A DNA stretch of 64,000 bases, taken from assembly GCF_000513275.1 (NCBI RefSeq), contig NZ_CBVJ010000044.1:24188-88187 (forward strand), in the 5' to 3' direction. This DNA comes from Paenibacillus gorillae (GTDB lineage Bacteria; Bacillota; Bacilli; Paenibacillales; Paenibacillaceae). The position numbers and the translations under genes are program-made. Shown here one piece after another: positions 63,408-64,000 of this stretch. Every line of letters starts with the position of its first letter. Positions within the stretch are counted from its first letter, which is position 1. The notes under the pieces are model-generated. The model was not told the origin of the DNA, ran no database searches, and worked only from the letters and a program-made list of their open reading frames with translations.

Positions 63408-63713
63408 TCACTCGATATCATCATCCGAGTCTTTATTGAATTGTTCGGCTTGAGTCGAGTTGCCATTCGAACGTTGAGAACGATGGGAGTAATGAGGATC
63501 ATACGGGCGGTTATTTCCTGTACGGTTGCCCCCTGTGCGGTTGCCTCCCGTACGGTTGCCCCCTGTACGGTTGCCCCCTGTGCGGTTGCCTCCCGTACGG
63601 TTGCCTCCTGTACGGTTGCCCCCTGTACGGTTGCCTCCTGTGCGGTTGCCCCCTGTACGTTTACCTCCTGTACGGTTGCCTCCTGTATTGCAATATGATA
63701 TAAATTGTGACAT
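63408..63713 (-). CDS. Gly-Gly-Asn-Arg-Thr repeat protein
   Basis: This 101-residue protein begins MSQFISYCNT, then about eleven copies of GGNRT (one with Lys for Asn), then NNRPYDPHYSHRSQRSN and an acidic tail ending KDSDDDIE. GGAAGGGG lies 8 bases before the ATG. The DNA repeat is 15 bases, so other frames also stay open, but the base differences between repeats are nearly all synonymous in this frame (CGT/CGC, ACA/ACG, GGG/GGA), which supports it. There is no signal peptide. A spore-coat or surface role is suggested by the neighbouring CotS and UDP-sugar genes. Family unknown to me. Confidence 0.8.
   Translation of the reverse strand: MSQFISYCNTGGNRTGGKRTGGNRTGGNRTGGNRTGGNRTGGNRTGGNRTGGNRTGGNRTGGNRTGNNRPYDPHYSHRSQRSNGNSTQAEQFNKDSDDDIE
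63500..63685. repeat. 15-base tandem repeat coding GGNRT
   Basis: The 15-base unit (plus strand GGTTGCCNCCNGTNC) repeats about twelve times without length change. Variation is at third codon positions of the minus-strand frame. Confidence 0.85.
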
Positions 63714-63865
63714 TCACATATCCCCTTCCTAGTAGATATAAACAATATATGTTTTCAATCTATCATTCGTAACAAGGCGATTGATTGTTTTATAGTCTTT
63801 CTTATTTTTATCATTCAATAGTCATTCCCGTAAGCTCTTCACTCAAGCTTTGCAGCCAAATTAAA

Positions 63866-63905
63866 AAATGCCGAGAAATCCATTGGACCTCGTCGGCACT
63901 TTCCT
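63866..63905. terminator. Terminator-like stem near the right end
   Basis: AAAATGCCGA and TCGGCACTTT form a stem with a long loop. No gene is visible within 63714-64000; it may close a gene beyond the window. Confidence 0.4.
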
Positions 63906-64000
63906 TTAACCTATTTCATGCCATGCAAATCTGCATTTTGTATTTCCCTACAGGGGAAGACTGGCCTATCGGGCTAATTAAATTCTACTTCCTCTTTGAA

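Noticed and set aside
63323..63745. Alternative 140-codon frame over the tandem repeat (and the opposite-strand frames)
   Set aside because: The 15-base period keeps all frames open. Base changes are silent only in the GGNRT frame, and only that frame has a good ribosome site.

Overview
The window looks like a chromosomal segment of a spore-forming member of the Paenibacillaceae (Paenibacillus or a close relative). The evidence is the gene set and gene order: a qcrABC–ypjABD–dapB–mgsA–bshB1–bshA–cca–birA–panBCD–dinG block that matches the Bacillus order, with a ypjC-like YitT gene facing the other way beside ypjD. There are also bacillithiol genes, a proline T-box, an SLH protein, spore-coat CotS/CotSA-type genes, and strong AGGAGG-type ribosome sites. 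No rRNA, tRNA, CRISPR array, prophage or insertion sequence was recognised.

Layout. 1–7 kb (minus): a truncated dynamin-like GTPase, a small unknown protein, nth, a large SLH protein, a GerMN lipoprotein and a cell-wall amidase. 7.3–10.4 kb: leuCD, with a divergent LysR regulator and LysR-type dyads between them. 10.7–19.8 kb: methionine-salvage genes (an omega-amidase-like mtnU, an mtnE-like aminotransferase, mtnW, mtnX, mtnB) interleaved with proB, proA and proC behind a T-box leader. 19.9–28.6 kb: a MerR-methyltransferase fusion, a DnaD-domain protein, ackA, hbd, a short FtsH-like protease with a coupled membrane partner, tseB/ypmB, mtaD and rex. 28.6–41.3 kb (minus): dinG, a TPR gene, panDCB, birA, cca, bshA, bshB1, mgsA, dapB, a TPR gene and a MazG-like gene. 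41.4–49.8 kb: a YitT protein, ypjB, ypjA, qcrCBA, ypiF, an IDEAL-domain peptide, a large unknown protein and an ECF sigma/anti-sigma pair. 49.8–51.0 kb is a 1.2 kb gene-poor stretch with four regularly spaced palindromes, a large inverted repeat and an orphan terminator. 51–56.5 kb: TetR, a HAD phosphatase, a YHYH-domain protein, a two-component system and an alpha/beta hydrolase. 56.6–63.7 kb: VanZ-like, CotS-like, a CotSA-like glycosyltransferase, a UDP-sugar epimerase, UDP-glucose dehydrogenase, a UTP-glucose-1-phosphate uridylyltransferase and a Gly-Gly-Asn-Arg-Thr repeat protein. This last group reads as a spore-surface/UDP-sugar locus.

Seven otherwise normal genes (hbd, the FtsH-like gene, a TPR gene, bshA, the YHYH gene, the hydrolase, the epimerase) are broken by ten single-base indels. 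Nine of the ten lie in mononucleotide runs, and correcting them restores family-length proteins in every case. This pattern suggests sequence errors more than gene decay, so I annotate these genes as frameshifted across their full span.

The most interesting candidates are the split mini-FtsH pair, the proline T-box reading toward methionine-salvage genes, the MerR-methyltransferase fusion, the palindrome array at 50.5 kb, the hairpin that buries the ypjB start, and the pentapeptide-repeat protein next to UDP-sugar genes.
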